64,000 nucleotides of DNA, from contig JAFAAN010000061.1 in NCBI GenBank assembly GCA_023426545.1, positions 1 to 64,000 of the forward strand, given 5' to 3'. The notes beneath the pieces are model-generated. The model saw only the letters and a program-made list of their open reading frames with translations, ran no database searches and was not told the DNA's origin. Both the position numbers and the translations under genes were made by a program. Shown here in pieces: positions 35,268 through 44,067 of this stretch (position 1 is the stretch's first letter; each line of letters starts with the position of its first letter). Origin of the DNA: Pseudomonadota bacterium (lineage in GTDB: Bacteria > Myxococcota > Myxococcia > Myxococcales > Myxococcaceae).

Positions 35268-36623
35268 CTAGCGCCCGGGCAGGCGCAGGTCTCGCGAGAC
35301 GAAGAGCAGCCCGGACGCGGTCGCTGGCGCGAGCACGGCCACGGCGATGAGGGCCCAGTCCAGCGCGCTCCGGGCGAGCGGCACGTTGTAGGTGACGGCC
35401 TGGGCGAACGTCAGGCAGGCATCCGCCGCCGTCAGGCCCCCTAGCGCCGTGGCCAGGGAATCCCTCCAGCGGTGCACCAGGGAGAAGAGGCCCGCCGTGA
35501 GGCCCACGTCGAACAGCACCCACGCCCACTGCGCCTGGACCGAGGGAAACCAGCGCGCGGTGGCGGGCAGCGCCAGCAGTGCCGTCCACGGGACGAGCAG
35601 CGCGGCCAGCGCATGCACCAACAGCCTCGGGCGCCGCAGCAGCGTGGCGATGCCGAAGCGCAGCAGGCTTCCCTGCGCGAAGGCCCGCAGCGCGTCGTAC
35701 ACCGCCGCCAGTCCGCCGCGCCGTGCGGGATAGGAGAGGTGGATGGGCACCCAGGCGTCGGGGCGGAACTTCGCCTTGAAGGCACGCAGGCCCTCGAAAT
35801 CGAAGAGGGGACGGCCACAGGCACGCGCCAGCCGCAGCCAGGGGCGCACGGGCCCCGCGAGGGGCGCCAGCCCCAACGTCACATAGCGCCGGCCTCCGGC
35901 GGCGGCGGTTCGCATGGCCAGGTCCACCAGCGTCTCCGCGGTGCCGTTGGGCGCCTCGGGGTCTCTGAGCAGGTCCTGAAGGAACCAGCCGTCGCGGGCG
36001 TACACGGGTGAGACGGAGAGGAAGCCCACCACCTCGCCGTTGACCTCCGCCACGAAGGCGTGGCGCTCACTCGCGAAGGCATGGGGCCGGAGCTGGACCA
36101 GGAAGCCCATGGGCGCCATGCGGCGGGAGGCGAGCCAGCGCGCCTTCAGCCGCTCCACGCCCTTGCGCGAGGGGTGCCGCGCGTCCTCCAGCTCCGCTGT
36201 TGGCGCCTCGCGTACCGTCACACCACGCGCCCGCGCGCGGCGAAGCTGCTCCCGCAGGCTGCGGCTGCCGCGCAGGACCTCTTCCCAACGCCCCGGGTCC
36301 CAGACAGGCTGCTCGCCGATGGGCAGCGACGCCATGGGCACATGCGCCAGGAAGCGCGGCTCGGTGGCGAAGAAACACACGCGCCGGCCCTCCGCGCGCG
36401 CGGCCGCATGGAAGCCCTCCGCCACCGCGGCCAGGCGCTCCGGCGGCGCGATGGGGGCCCCCGCGGCCACCCAGGCCCTTCCCGTGTCCACGTACGCCAC
36501 GCACGCGTCGCCTGCCGGGTCGAACCAGTAGTCGAAGCCCGGCTGGAGCACCTGGAACGAGGTGGCGTTCCAGCCGTACAGGCGCAGCAGCGCCAGTACC
36601 CGCTCCCGCGGCTCCAGGGCCAT
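35268..36623 (-). CDS. DUF2156/LPG-synthase-C protein with C-terminal membrane segments
   Basis: A 451-residue protein. Residues 1-330 form the tandem GNAT fold of the MprF catalytic domain family: YGWNATSFQVLQPGFDYWF, AYVDTGRAWVAAGAPIAP, VNGEVVGFLSVSPV and LRAFKAKFRPDAWVP are its landmarks. MprF transfers Lys or Ala from tRNA to phosphatidylglycerol. In classic MprF the membrane part precedes this domain; here about four membrane segments follow it (about 345-450). It may aminoacylate a lipid or a diffusible alcohol. The start at 36623 lacks a good ribosome site; upstream starts are possible. Confidence 0.7.
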   Translation of the reverse strand: MALEPRERVLALLRLYGWNATSFQVLQPGFDYWFDPAGDACVAYVDTGRAWVAAGAPIAPPERLAAVAEGFHAAARAEGRRVCFFATEPRFLAHVPMASLPIGEQPVWDPGRWEEVLRGSRSLREQLRRARARGVTVREAPTAELEDARHPSRKGVERLKARWLASRRMAPMGFLVQLRPHAFASERHAFVAEVNGEVVGFLSVSPVYARDGWFLQDLLRDPEAPNGTAETLVDLAMRTAAAGGRRYVTLGLAPLAGPVRPWLRLARACGRPLFDFEGLRAFKAKFRPDAWVPIHLSYPARRGGLAAVYDALRAFAQGSLLRFGIATLLRRPRLLVHALAALLVPWTALLALPATARWFPSVQAQWAWVLFDVGLTAGLFSLVHRWRDSLATALGGLTAADACLTFAQAVTYNVPLARSALDWALIAVAVLAPATASGLLFVSRDLRLPGR

Positions 36624-36832
36624 CGCAGCCCGCTGTGATGCCAGCCCTTCCACGCGACAGGAAGGTATGTGCCGCGCGGTGTGGACCGCAAACGGGAACA
36701 CCCTCTGTCATGGCCCGGACGGCGTGCCCCATACCGGGTGAATGGGTCCACACGGCGTGAGCAGGCAGGCACTCAGCAAAAAAGCGAGTGGCCCTAAGCT
36801 GCGGCGCACCCTCTCCGACTGGAGCGCGTGGC

Positions 36833-37537
36833 TTGAAACCTCCTCCCCTTGCTGCCTGTGTCCTGGCTGCCCTGCTCTCCCCCTCCCTCGCCGCGGCCGA
36901 AGCGGCTGGCGTGCGCACCAACACCGCGCGCTTGCTGACCACGGACGCGGCGGAGGCCATCGACGCGCCCGTGCTGGGCCTCCAGCGCACGGCGCTGCCG
37001 CTGTTCGCGGGGCTGGCGGTGGACACGTCGCTGTACGCCAACGCCTTGCTGGCTCCCAATCTGGGGCTGCGGTGGGCCCTGGCGGCCGGCCCCCACCGCT
37101 TCGTCCTGGGCGCGCGCTACACGCATTTCGTGGGCGCCTCCGTCTACTCGGACGTCGTGACGTCGGAGGCGGACACGCCGGCGCTCCAGCGCTTCGAACC
37201 CGAGCTGTCCGGCCCGTCGTTCTACGGCGTCTATGGCCTGGCGCTGGGCCGCCTGCTGGTGCAAGGCGAGGCGCGCTATGGGCACTACACGTCGGACTAC
37301 CTCTCCTTCACCGGCGCCGTGGCCTTCAACTTCGCGGGCCACTGGTCCGTGGTGGGTGAGGCCGGCGTGCGCGTGAAGGGCGGCGCCACCCTGCGCGCCG
37401 CGGCCGGCCTCCGCTACGGCGGAGAGCACTTCGGCCTGGGGCTGGGCGCGTCCTACGTGGACATGAGCGACCCCGCGCTTCCCGGAGAGCGTCTCCCCGT
37501 CCTTCCCGTGCTCGACCTGTCCTGGAGCTTCCGATGA
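36833..37537 (+). CDS. Exported beta-barrel-like outer-membrane protein
   Basis: With TTG at 36833 as start (GGAG 8 bases upstream) the 234-residue product begins KPPPLAACVLAALLSPSLAAAEA, a clean signal peptide; the upstream GTG at 36788 would give an awkward 15-residue extension. The rest alternates hydrophobic and polar residues in strand-sized units (HRFVLGARYTHFVG, GRLLVQGEARYGHY, WSVVGEAGVRVKGG) and ends LDLSWSFR, a typical C-terminal strand with Phe near the end. Its stop overlaps the next ATG (ATGA). Confidence 0.65.
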   Translation: MKPPPLAACVLAALLSPSLAAAEAAGVRTNTARLLTTDAAEAIDAPVLGLQRTALPLFAGLAVDTSLYANALLAPNLGLRWALAAGPHRFVLGARYTHFVGASVYSDVVTSEADTPALQRFEPELSGPSFYGVYGLALGRLLVQGEARYGHYTSDYLSFTGAVAFNFAGHWSVVGEAGVRVKGGATLRAAAGLRYGGEHFGLGLGASYVDMSDPALPGERLPVLPVLDLSWSFR

Positions 37538-38121
37538 TGATGCGCGCCCTGCTGCTCCCCTGTGTGCTGCTGCTGTCCGCGTGCTCGGCGGAAATCGCCA
37601 TCCAGACCGAGCCCTTCGACCAGGTGGTGCCCGTCACCTCACTGCTGGAGCCCGTCTACGCGGAGGTAGCGCTCGACCTGCCGGAGGAGTCCGTCAACAC
37701 GCAGAACCTGGACATCATCGTCAACGAGGTGTCCGCCAGCCTCGTCGTGGTCAACCCGTCCTCCACGCTCACCCTGCGCACGTCCGCGCGGCTGTCCCTC
37801 ACCGGCAGCGCCACGCCGGACAACCCGCGGCTCTACACGGACCTCAACCGGCCGGCCTACTACGACACGGCGGCGGAAATCCTCGCCGAGCGTGACTTCC
37901 CGCCCGACAGCCGCACCCCCGTGCGAATCGAATCCCAGGCGCTCCAGCGCGCCATCGGCCGGCGGCGCGTCTGGGTCATCGTCAGCAACACCGTGGTCCG
38001 CTCCGGCCTCACCCTGCCCCAGCTTCCGGCGCGGATCCTCCTGGAAGACATCGTCTTCCAGGCCCTGCTCACCAAGCCCTTCCCCGGGCTGGGGGGCGCC
38101 CTGGAGGCCGGCGGCCTGTAG
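37534..38121 (+). CDS. Lipoprotein coupled to the preceding barrel protein
   Basis: A 195-residue lipoprotein: MMMRALLLPCVLLLSAC places the lipidated Cys at 17. The body is a strand-rich region (VSASLVVVNPSSTLTLRTSARLSL) and ends in a helix-like GLGGALEAGGL. The ATG overlaps the TGA of the barrel gene, so the two are translated together and may act as a pair in the outer membrane. No family recognised. Confidence 0.7.
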   Translation: MMMRALLLPCVLLLSACSAEIAIQTEPFDQVVPVTSLLEPVYAEVALDLPEESVNTQNLDIIVNEVSASLVVVNPSSTLTLRTSARLSLTGSATPDNPRLYTDLNRPAYYDTAAEILAERDFPPDSRTPVRIESQALQRAIGRRRVWVIVSNTVVRSGLTLPQLPARILLEDIVFQALLTKPFPGLGGALEAGGL

Positions 38122-38168
38122 CCAGCGACCGGCACGGGTGGGAAGCTGTCCTGGACCCAGGTCCACCC

Positions 38169-38747
38169 GTGCCCTTCGCCTATTACGACATCCTCACGCC
38201 CGCCCAGCAGCGCGTCTACCGGATGAGCGACTCGGTGCGCGCGCTGCGCCTGCGCGAGCCCCGGACGCTGGAGCCCCTGGTGGCCGAGCTGCGTGAGGCC
38301 CTGACCCAGGGCCACCCACCGGACATCGAGCAGGCCACCGCCCGGCTGAGCGATGCCCTCTGCGGGCGGCTCGACGTGGCGACGGCGAAGGTGGAGGTGC
38401 TGGAGGTCCGCCCGTCCTCGGACACCGGCGAGCTGCACGGCATGTACACCCTGGAGCGCGGCCGCCGCCCGCGCATCCTGCTCTGGATGCGGACCGCGAA
38501 GCACGCGCGCGTGGTGGCCTTCCGCACCTACCTGCGCACCCTGCTGCACGAGCTGTGTCACCACCTGGACTTTCTTCTGCTGGAGCTGCCCGCTTCCTTC
38601 CACACGGAAGGTTTCTTCAAGCGGGAGTCCAGCCTCTTCCACCAGCTCGTGCCCCGCCCGCCCAGGCAACGGCGTTCCGGGGCCGCCAAGGGTGTGACGG
38701 CGGACACCCCCGACATAAGTCCAGGCAGGCGGCGGCGCGGAGGCTAG
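38169..38747 (+). CDS. Predicted zinc metalloprotease-like protein (HExxH)
   Basis: A 192-residue protein starting at GTG. The motif LLHELCHHLD supplies His127, Glu128 and His131 of a zincin site, and FHTEGFFKRES 14 residues later offers His145 or Glu147 as the third ligand. This short spacing recalls SprT/wss-like and other small gluzincins. The C-terminal 40 residues are basic (RPPRQRRSGAAKG). No signal peptide, so it is probably cytoplasmic. Substrate unknown. Confidence 0.65.
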   Translation: MPFAYYDILTPAQQRVYRMSDSVRALRLREPRTLEPLVAELREALTQGHPPDIEQATARLSDALCGRLDVATAKVEVLEVRPSSDTGELHGMYTLERGRRPRILLWMRTAKHARVVAFRTYLRTLLHELCHHLDFLLLELPASFHTEGFFKRESSLFHQLVPRPPRQRRSGAAKGVTADTPDISPGRRRRGG

Positions 38748-38760
38748 ATTCCGCATCCCT

Positions 38761-41313
38761 ATGGCGCACCCGACCGAAGACAAGAACTTCCGCCTGCCGA
38801 CCTCCATCCGTCCCCGCCGCTACGCGGCCACGCTGACCCTGGACCTGGACGCGAAGTCCTTCTCCGGACAGCAGACGCTCGACCTGGAGCTGTCGGCGCC
38901 AGCGAAGGAAATCATCCTGCACGCCATCGCCCTGGACCTGGGCGCGGTGACGTTCCGCGCCGGAAGCGAGCAGCGCAAGCCCGCGGCCATCCAGCCCATG
39001 CCGGCGAGCGAGACGGTGGTGCTCCGCTTCGATGAAGCGCTGCCCACCGGCCCCGCGTCGCTCGACATCGCGTGGACGGGGCACTTCACGGAAGGGCTGC
39101 GCGGCCTGTACCAGGCGGGCAAGGTGGCGGCCACCCAGTTCGAGGCCGCCGACGCGCGCCGGCTCTTCCCCTGCTTCGACGAGCCCGCCTTCAAGGCGCG
39201 CTGGGCGCTCACCGTGCGCGTGCCTCCGGGGCTCACCGTGCTGAGCAACGGCCCGGTGGTGAAGGACACGCCGGCAGGCGCCCTGCGCGAGGTGACGTTC
39301 CAGGAGACGGAGGTGCTCAGCAGCTACCTCATCGCCCTGGTGGTGGGCCCGCTGGTGGGCACGGACGCGCAGGACGCGCAGGGCGTTCCGGTGCGGACCT
39401 GGGCCCTGCCGGAGAAGGCGCACCTGACGCGCTTCGGACAGGACGTGGCGCTGGCGGTGCTGCCCAAGCTCCAGGACTACTTCGGGCTGCCGTATGCCTT
39501 CACCAAGCTGGACCAGGTGGGCATCCCCGACTTCGAGGCCGGCGCCATGGAGAACGCCGGACTCATCACCTACCGCGAGGTGGCGCTGCTGCTGGACCCG
39601 GCCACCGCGCCGCTGTCGGTGAAGAAGCGCGTGGCGGAGGTGGTGACGCACGAGCTGGCGCACCAGTGGTTCGGCAACTGGGTCACCATGGTGTGGTGGG
39701 ACGACCTGTGGCTGAACGAGGCCTTCGCCACGTGGATGGCCTTCAAGATTGTCGACCAGTGGCGCCCCGAGTGGCGCATGTGGCTGGACTTCGACGCGCA
39801 CCGCGCCAGCGCGCTGCACCTGGACGCGCTCAAGTCCACGCACCCCATCCACGGCGAGGTGCGCAACGCGGGCGAAGCCGGTGAGAACTTCGACGCGATT
39901 ACCTACGAGAAGGGCGGCGCGGTGCTGCGGATGTTCGAGGGCTTCCTCGGAGAAGGCCCCTTCCGCGAGGGCATCCGCCAGTACATGCGCAAGCACGCGC
40001 GCGCCAACACGGTGAAGGAGGACTTGTGGAACGCGCTGGGCGAGGCCGCCGGGCAGCCGGTGGAGGAGCTGGCCACCGCGTGGGTGGGCCAGAGCGGCTT
40101 CCCGCTGGTGACGGCGACGCTGGCGGGGCGCGAGCTGTCGCTGTCGCAGCGGCGCTTCTACTCCGAGCCCGGCGTACAGAGCGGCGAGACGTGGCCGGTG
40201 CCAGTGGTGCTGCGCTACGAGGACGGCACCGGCGTGCGTGAGCAGCGCGTGCTGCTGCGCGACGCCCGGGCCGCGGTGAAGCTGGAGGGCGAAGGCGAGG
40301 TGAAGTGGCTGACCGCCAACGCGGGCTCCACCGGCTTCTACCGGGTGGCCTACGACAAGCCGGGCCTGGACAGGCTGGCGGCGAACCTGAAGGCGCTGGC
40401 GCCATCCGAGCGCATCTCCCTGCTGGCGGACCAGTGGGCGCTGGTGCGCGCGGGCCAGGCGTCGGTGGCGGACCTGCTGGACCTGGCGGGCCGCTTCGGC
40501 GACGAGGAGGACGACTCCGTCCTGGACGAGCTGGTGGGACGGCTGGCCTACATCGAGGGCCGGCTGGTGGACGGCGAGGAGCAGCTGCGCTTCCGCGCCT
40601 GGGTGGAGAAGCTGCTGGGGCCGGGCCTGAAGAAGCTGGGCTGGCAGCCCGTGCCGGGCGAGGCGGACCGGGTGAAGCTGCGGCGCGCGGCGCTGGTGCG
40701 CGCGGTGGGCGGGCTGGCGCGCGGCAAGGATGCGCTCGACGAGGCGCGGCCCCGCGTGGCGCGCATGCTCAAGGGAGAGCGGGACGCGCTGGAGCCCAAC
40801 CTGCTGGACGCGGCCGTGGGCATGGTGGCGCGCGCGGGCGACGCGGCGCTCTTCGACACCTTCCTCCAGAAGATTCCGTCGGAGCCCGACCCGGCCACGC
40901 AGCGCCGCTACCTCATGGCCCTCACCGCCTTCGAGGCCCCGGAGCTCACGGAGCGCGCGCGCGGGCTGCTCTACACGGACACGGTGAAGACCCAGGACGT
41001 GGCCAGCTTCGTGGCGGGGCTGCTCGGCAACCGCGTCGGCCGCGATGCGTGGTGGGAGCAGATGCGCACGCAGTGGAAGGACGTGGTGGCCCGCACCGGC
41101 GGCGCCCCCATGCTGCTGCGCCGCATCGTCGAGGCTCTGGGCATGCTGCGCACGCGCCAGCACCTGGAGCAGGTGCAGGCCCTGCTCCGGGCCCAGCCCA
41201 TCGCCGAGGCCCAGCAGGCCACGGCGCAGACCCTGGAGCGGCTGTCCCAGGACGTGGCGCTGCGTGAGCGCTGCGCGCCCGAGGTCTCCGCGTGGTTGAA
41301 GCGGCAGCCGTGA
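38761..41313 (+). CDS. M1-family zinc aminopeptidase
   Basis: An 850-residue aminopeptidase. The exopeptidase motif GAMEN lies at 261-265 and HELAHQWFGNW at 297-307, with zinc ligands His297, His301 and Glu320 (LNEAFATW) and an ITYEKGG Tyr near 381. The C-terminal half is an ERAP1-like helical domain. No signal peptide, so cytoplasmic. It removes N-terminal residues from peptides; the eukaryote-like ERAP1_C architecture distinguishes it from E. coli PepN. Its stop overlaps the GTG of the next gene. Confidence 0.93.
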   Translation: MAHPTEDKNFRLPTSIRPRRYAATLTLDLDAKSFSGQQTLDLELSAPAKEIILHAIALDLGAVTFRAGSEQRKPAAIQPMPASETVVLRFDEALPTGPASLDIAWTGHFTEGLRGLYQAGKVAATQFEAADARRLFPCFDEPAFKARWALTVRVPPGLTVLSNGPVVKDTPAGALREVTFQETEVLSSYLIALVVGPLVGTDAQDAQGVPVRTWALPEKAHLTRFGQDVALAVLPKLQDYFGLPYAFTKLDQVGIPDFEAGAMENAGLITYREVALLLDPATAPLSVKKRVAEVVTHELAHQWFGNWVTMVWWDDLWLNEAFATWMAFKIVDQWRPEWRMWLDFDAHRASALHLDALKSTHPIHGEVRNAGEAGENFDAITYEKGGAVLRMFEGFLGEGPFREGIRQYMRKHARANTVKEDLWNALGEAAGQPVEELATAWVGQSGFPLVTATLAGRELSLSQRRFYSEPGVQSGETWPVPVVLRYEDGTGVREQRVLLRDARAAVKLEGEGEVKWLTANAGSTGFYRVAYDKPGLDRLAANLKALAPSERISLLADQWALVRAGQASVADLLDLAGRFGDEEDDSVLDELVGRLAYIEGRLVDGEEQLRFRAWVEKLLGPGLKKLGWQPVPGEADRVKLRRAALVRAVGGLARGKDALDEARPRVARMLKGERDALEPNLLDAAVGMVARAGDAALFDTFLQKIPSEPDPATQRRYLMALTAFEAPELTERARGLLYTDTVKTQDVASFVAGLLGNRVGRDAWWEQMRTQWKDVVARTGGAPMLLRRIVEALGMLRTRQHLEQVQALLRAQPIAEAQQATAQTLERLSQDVALRERCAPEVSAWLKRQP

Positions 41314-42668
41314 AGACGACGCTGACGCTGGCGAGCCTCTCGGGCGCGCGAGAGGCCCTGCGCCAGGCCAACGAGGCCCTCCAGCGCGCCTACCCGGGTG
41401 AGTCGGCGCTGCGACAGCCGGTGCACGTGGTGTACGGCGGCGCGCACCTCTTCCGGGCGGAGACGGCCCGGAAGCTGGGCACGCTGGCGCTGGGCACGCT
41501 CCAGGAGTACGCACCGGACGCCCCCGTGCTGGCCCACGGCCTGGGGCTGCCCCAGCGCGGCCGCTTCGCCCAGCGCGTCTACTCCCGCGTGGTGGCCAAG
41601 CTCGAACGCGAGCCCGTGGAGGACCTGCGCATCGACTTCGAGGACGGCTACGGGCACCGCCCGGACGCGGAGGAGGACGGGCACGCCGTGTCCGCCGCCG
41701 AGGCACTGGCGCGCGGACTGGCCGAGGGGCTGCTGCCGCCCTTCATCGGCATCCGGGTGAAGTCCTTCACCGAGGAGCTGTTCGACCGCGCCACGCGCAC
41801 GCTGGACCTGTTCCTGACCACGCTGCTGGAGCGCACGGGCGGGAAGCTGCCGCCCTCCTTCGTCGTCACGCTGCCCAAGGTGTCGCTGCCGGAGCAGGTG
41901 TCCACGCTGGCCCGCGCCCTGGAGGTGCTGGAGTCGCGCTACGGGCTGCCGCTGGGCACGGTGGGCATCGAGCTGATGGTGGAGACACCGCAGGCCCTGT
42001 TCGACGCGCAGGGCCGGCTGCACCTGCCCGCGCTGGTGGCCGCGAGCCAGGGCCGCTGCACCAGCGCCCACCTGGGCGTGTACGACTACACCGCCGCGCT
42101 GGGCGTCAGCGCGCACGCCCAGACGATGCTTCACCCGGCCTGCGACTTCCTGCGGGACTGGGTGCAGGTGTCGCTCGCGGGCACGGGCATCCGGCTGGCG
42201 GATGGCGCCACCAACATCATGCCCGTGCCCCCGCACCGGGCGCGCCAGGACGCGCCGCTGCTGCCCACCGAGCGCCGGGAGAACATGGAGGCGGTCCACC
42301 GCGCCTGGCAGGTGTCGTACCGGCACATCCGGCACTCGCTGGAGCGCGGCTGGTACCAGGGGTGGGATTTGCACCCGGGCCAGCTCCCCGTGCGCTACGC
42401 GGCGGTGTACGCGTTCTTCCTGGACGGGCTGGACGCGGCCTCGCGCAGGCTCCAGGCGTTCATGGAGAAGGCCGCGCAGGCCACGCTGGTGGGCGACGTC
42501 TTCGACGACGCGGCCACCGGCCAGGGGCTGCTCAACTTCTTCCTGCGCGGGCTGAGCTGCGGCGCCCTCACCGAGGACGAGGTGCTGGCCGCGGGCCTCA
42601 CGCTGGAGGAGCTGCGCAGCCGCTCCTTCCGCGACATCGTCGCGTCACGCCGCGCCCACTCCGGCTAG
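41310..42668 (+). CDS. HpcH/citrate-lyase-like aldolase, DUF6986 family
   Basis: A 452-residue protein (from GTG 41310, overlapping the aminopeptidase TGA; GTG 41292 also possible). DLRIDFEDGYGHRPDAEEDGHA carries the acidic Mg-binding type residues of the citrate-lyase-beta/HpcH TIM barrel, and later TVGIELMVETPQAL has the second Glu. HLGVYDYTAALG resembles the active-site loop of malyl/citramalyl-CoA lyases. The C-terminal helical part is characteristic of DUF6986. A C-C lyase acting on a CoA-free or CoA-linked hydroxyacid is inferred. Confidence 0.72.
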   Translation: MKTTLTLASLSGAREALRQANEALQRAYPGESALRQPVHVVYGGAHLFRAETARKLGTLALGTLQEYAPDAPVLAHGLGLPQRGRFAQRVYSRVVAKLEREPVEDLRIDFEDGYGHRPDAEEDGHAVSAAEALARGLAEGLLPPFIGIRVKSFTEELFDRATRTLDLFLTTLLERTGGKLPPSFVVTLPKVSLPEQVSTLARALEVLESRYGLPLGTVGIELMVETPQALFDAQGRLHLPALVAASQGRCTSAHLGVYDYTAALGVSAHAQTMLHPACDFLRDWVQVSLAGTGIRLADGATNIMPVPPHRARQDAPLLPTERRENMEAVHRAWQVSYRHIRHSLERGWYQGWDLHPGQLPVRYAAVYAFFLDGLDAASRRLQAFMEKAAQATLVGDVFDDAATGQGLLNFFLRGLSCGALTEDEVLAAGLTLEELRSRSFRDIVASRRAHSG

Positions 42669-42688
42669 CGCGCGCTCCGGACTTCACC

Positions 42689-43981
42689 ATGCGGCGCCTC
42701 GCCATCGTTCTGTCCCTCGCCACCGCCTGCGCCGGGCCGTCCGTGACGACGGTCCGGCCAGAGCAGCCCGTATCGCAACCGCCGCCCCCCGCGAAGCCAC
42801 CCTCGGCACCGCCCGCGCCGTCCGGCCATTTCGCGCGCGAGCTGGCGCCGCTGCCCAAGCAGCGCGTGACGTCCACGGAGGGCATCTTCACGGCCGAGGT
42901 CGAAGCCGCGGCGGCGCCCAAGCTGACGCGGCACGAAGGCTCCACGCGGCTGGAGATTCCCCTGGGAACGGAGGCGCCGCTGAGCTGCTTCGTGTACGAG
43001 CGCCCCATCGACGCAGCGGGCGCGGTGCTCGCGGTGGCGAAGGCGGTGCAGGGACACAAGGGCGCCACGGTGCGGAGCCTCGCGCCCTCGGACGTCTCGG
43101 TGGTCGCGGGCGCGCCGGTGATGTTCGTGGACATGGACTACGAAGTGGCCGCGCCCGGCGGCAGCGCGAACGCGGGCAGGCTGAAGCTGATGGTGAGCGC
43201 GAGCCCCGAGCTGCCCCTGCTCTGCGTGCATGACGAGCCCGGCTACGCGCGCACCTTCCAGCGAGTCACGACGGGACTGGCCGCCACGCTCCAGGTACCG
43301 GGCCCGCCTCGGGCGCCCGCGCCCATGGCGGAGCTCCGGGTGCTGAAGCTGGATGGACGGCTCGCGGGCTTCGACTGGCGCACCGAGCGGAGTCTGGACG
43401 GTGGTGCGCGACGCTCGGAAGTCACCACCAGCCTGCTGCTGCCAGGGGCCGCGAATGCCCCCCGCGCGGAGGACCGCACCGTCACCACCATCACGGACGA
43501 CTCGGGCGAGCTGTTGGAGCAGCGCCACGCCTGCGCCGAGAACGGTGCCCTCACGCTCCAGGTGACACTCCGGCGCGAACCGCCCCCCAAGGCCGCAGCG
43601 GGTGCGAAGGCAGGCGCCCCCGGAACGACGTACCGCGCCGAAGGGCGCCTGGGGTCCCGCAGCCTGAAGGGCACCTTCACGTCGAAGCGAGGACTTGCCA
43701 CCGAAGAGAATCTCCGCGCCGCCGTGCGCGACGAACTGCTCGCGAAGGGGACGGCAGAGGTGGTGCTCGACGTCTACCGCCCGGAGCAAGAGCCCTTGGC
43801 CCCCGTGGAGCTGCTGCTGCGCCGAACGCCCTCGGCTGGCCCGAGCGCTCTGACGCTCACCGTCGGCGCAACGACCGAGGAAGCACGCGCGGACGCGAAC
43901 GGCGCGCTGGAGTGGACCACCCGCGCGCTTCCCGAGGGGCAGCTCACCTCCGAGCTCGTCTACCCCGTTCCGCCGCCCTGA
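42689..43981 (+). CDS. Lipoprotein of unknown function
   Basis: A 430-residue lipoprotein: MRRLAIVLSLATAC (Cys14), then a Pro-rich linker (PVSQPPPPAKPPSAPPAPS). The body is mixed alpha/beta with no motif I recognise; an insertion of Ala/Lys (PPPKAAAGAKAGAPG, about 305-320) is probably flexible. It begins 20 bases after the aldolase gene and may be co-transcribed. Confidence 0.65.
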   Translation: MRRLAIVLSLATACAGPSVTTVRPEQPVSQPPPPAKPPSAPPAPSGHFARELAPLPKQRVTSTEGIFTAEVEAAAAPKLTRHEGSTRLEIPLGTEAPLSCFVYERPIDAAGAVLAVAKAVQGHKGATVRSLAPSDVSVVAGAPVMFVDMDYEVAAPGGSANAGRLKLMVSASPELPLLCVHDEPGYARTFQRVTTGLAATLQVPGPPRAPAPMAELRVLKLDGRLAGFDWRTERSLDGGARRSEVTTSLLLPGAANAPRAEDRTVTTITDDSGELLEQRHACAENGALTLQVTLRREPPPKAAAGAKAGAPGTTYRAEGRLGSRSLKGTFTSKRGLATEENLRAAVRDELLAKGTAEVVLDVYRPEQEPLAPVELLLRRTPSAGPSALTLTVGATTEEARADANGALEWTTRALPEGQLTSELVYPVPPP

Positions 43982-44038
43982 CGACGGCGCGTTGCAGGAG
44001 ACGGAACAGCCCCCTCGCGAGGGCCGTCTCGCGGCGAA

Positions 44039-44059
44039 GCCCGCGTGACGCCCGCGGGC
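44039..44059. terminator. Hairpin between convergent lipoprotein and DUF2804 genes
   Basis: GCCCGCG (44039-44045) pairs with CGCGGGC (44053-44059) around TGACGCC. A second palindrome, CCCTCGCGAGGG (44012-44023), lies just before it. Confidence 0.4.
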
Positions 44060-44067
44060 ACGTCACC

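Noticed and set aside
38617..41706. A 1029-residue minus-strand open frame opposite the M1 aminopeptidase
   Set aside because: Same GC-bias artefact. The sense strand carries intact GAMEN and HExxH motifs.
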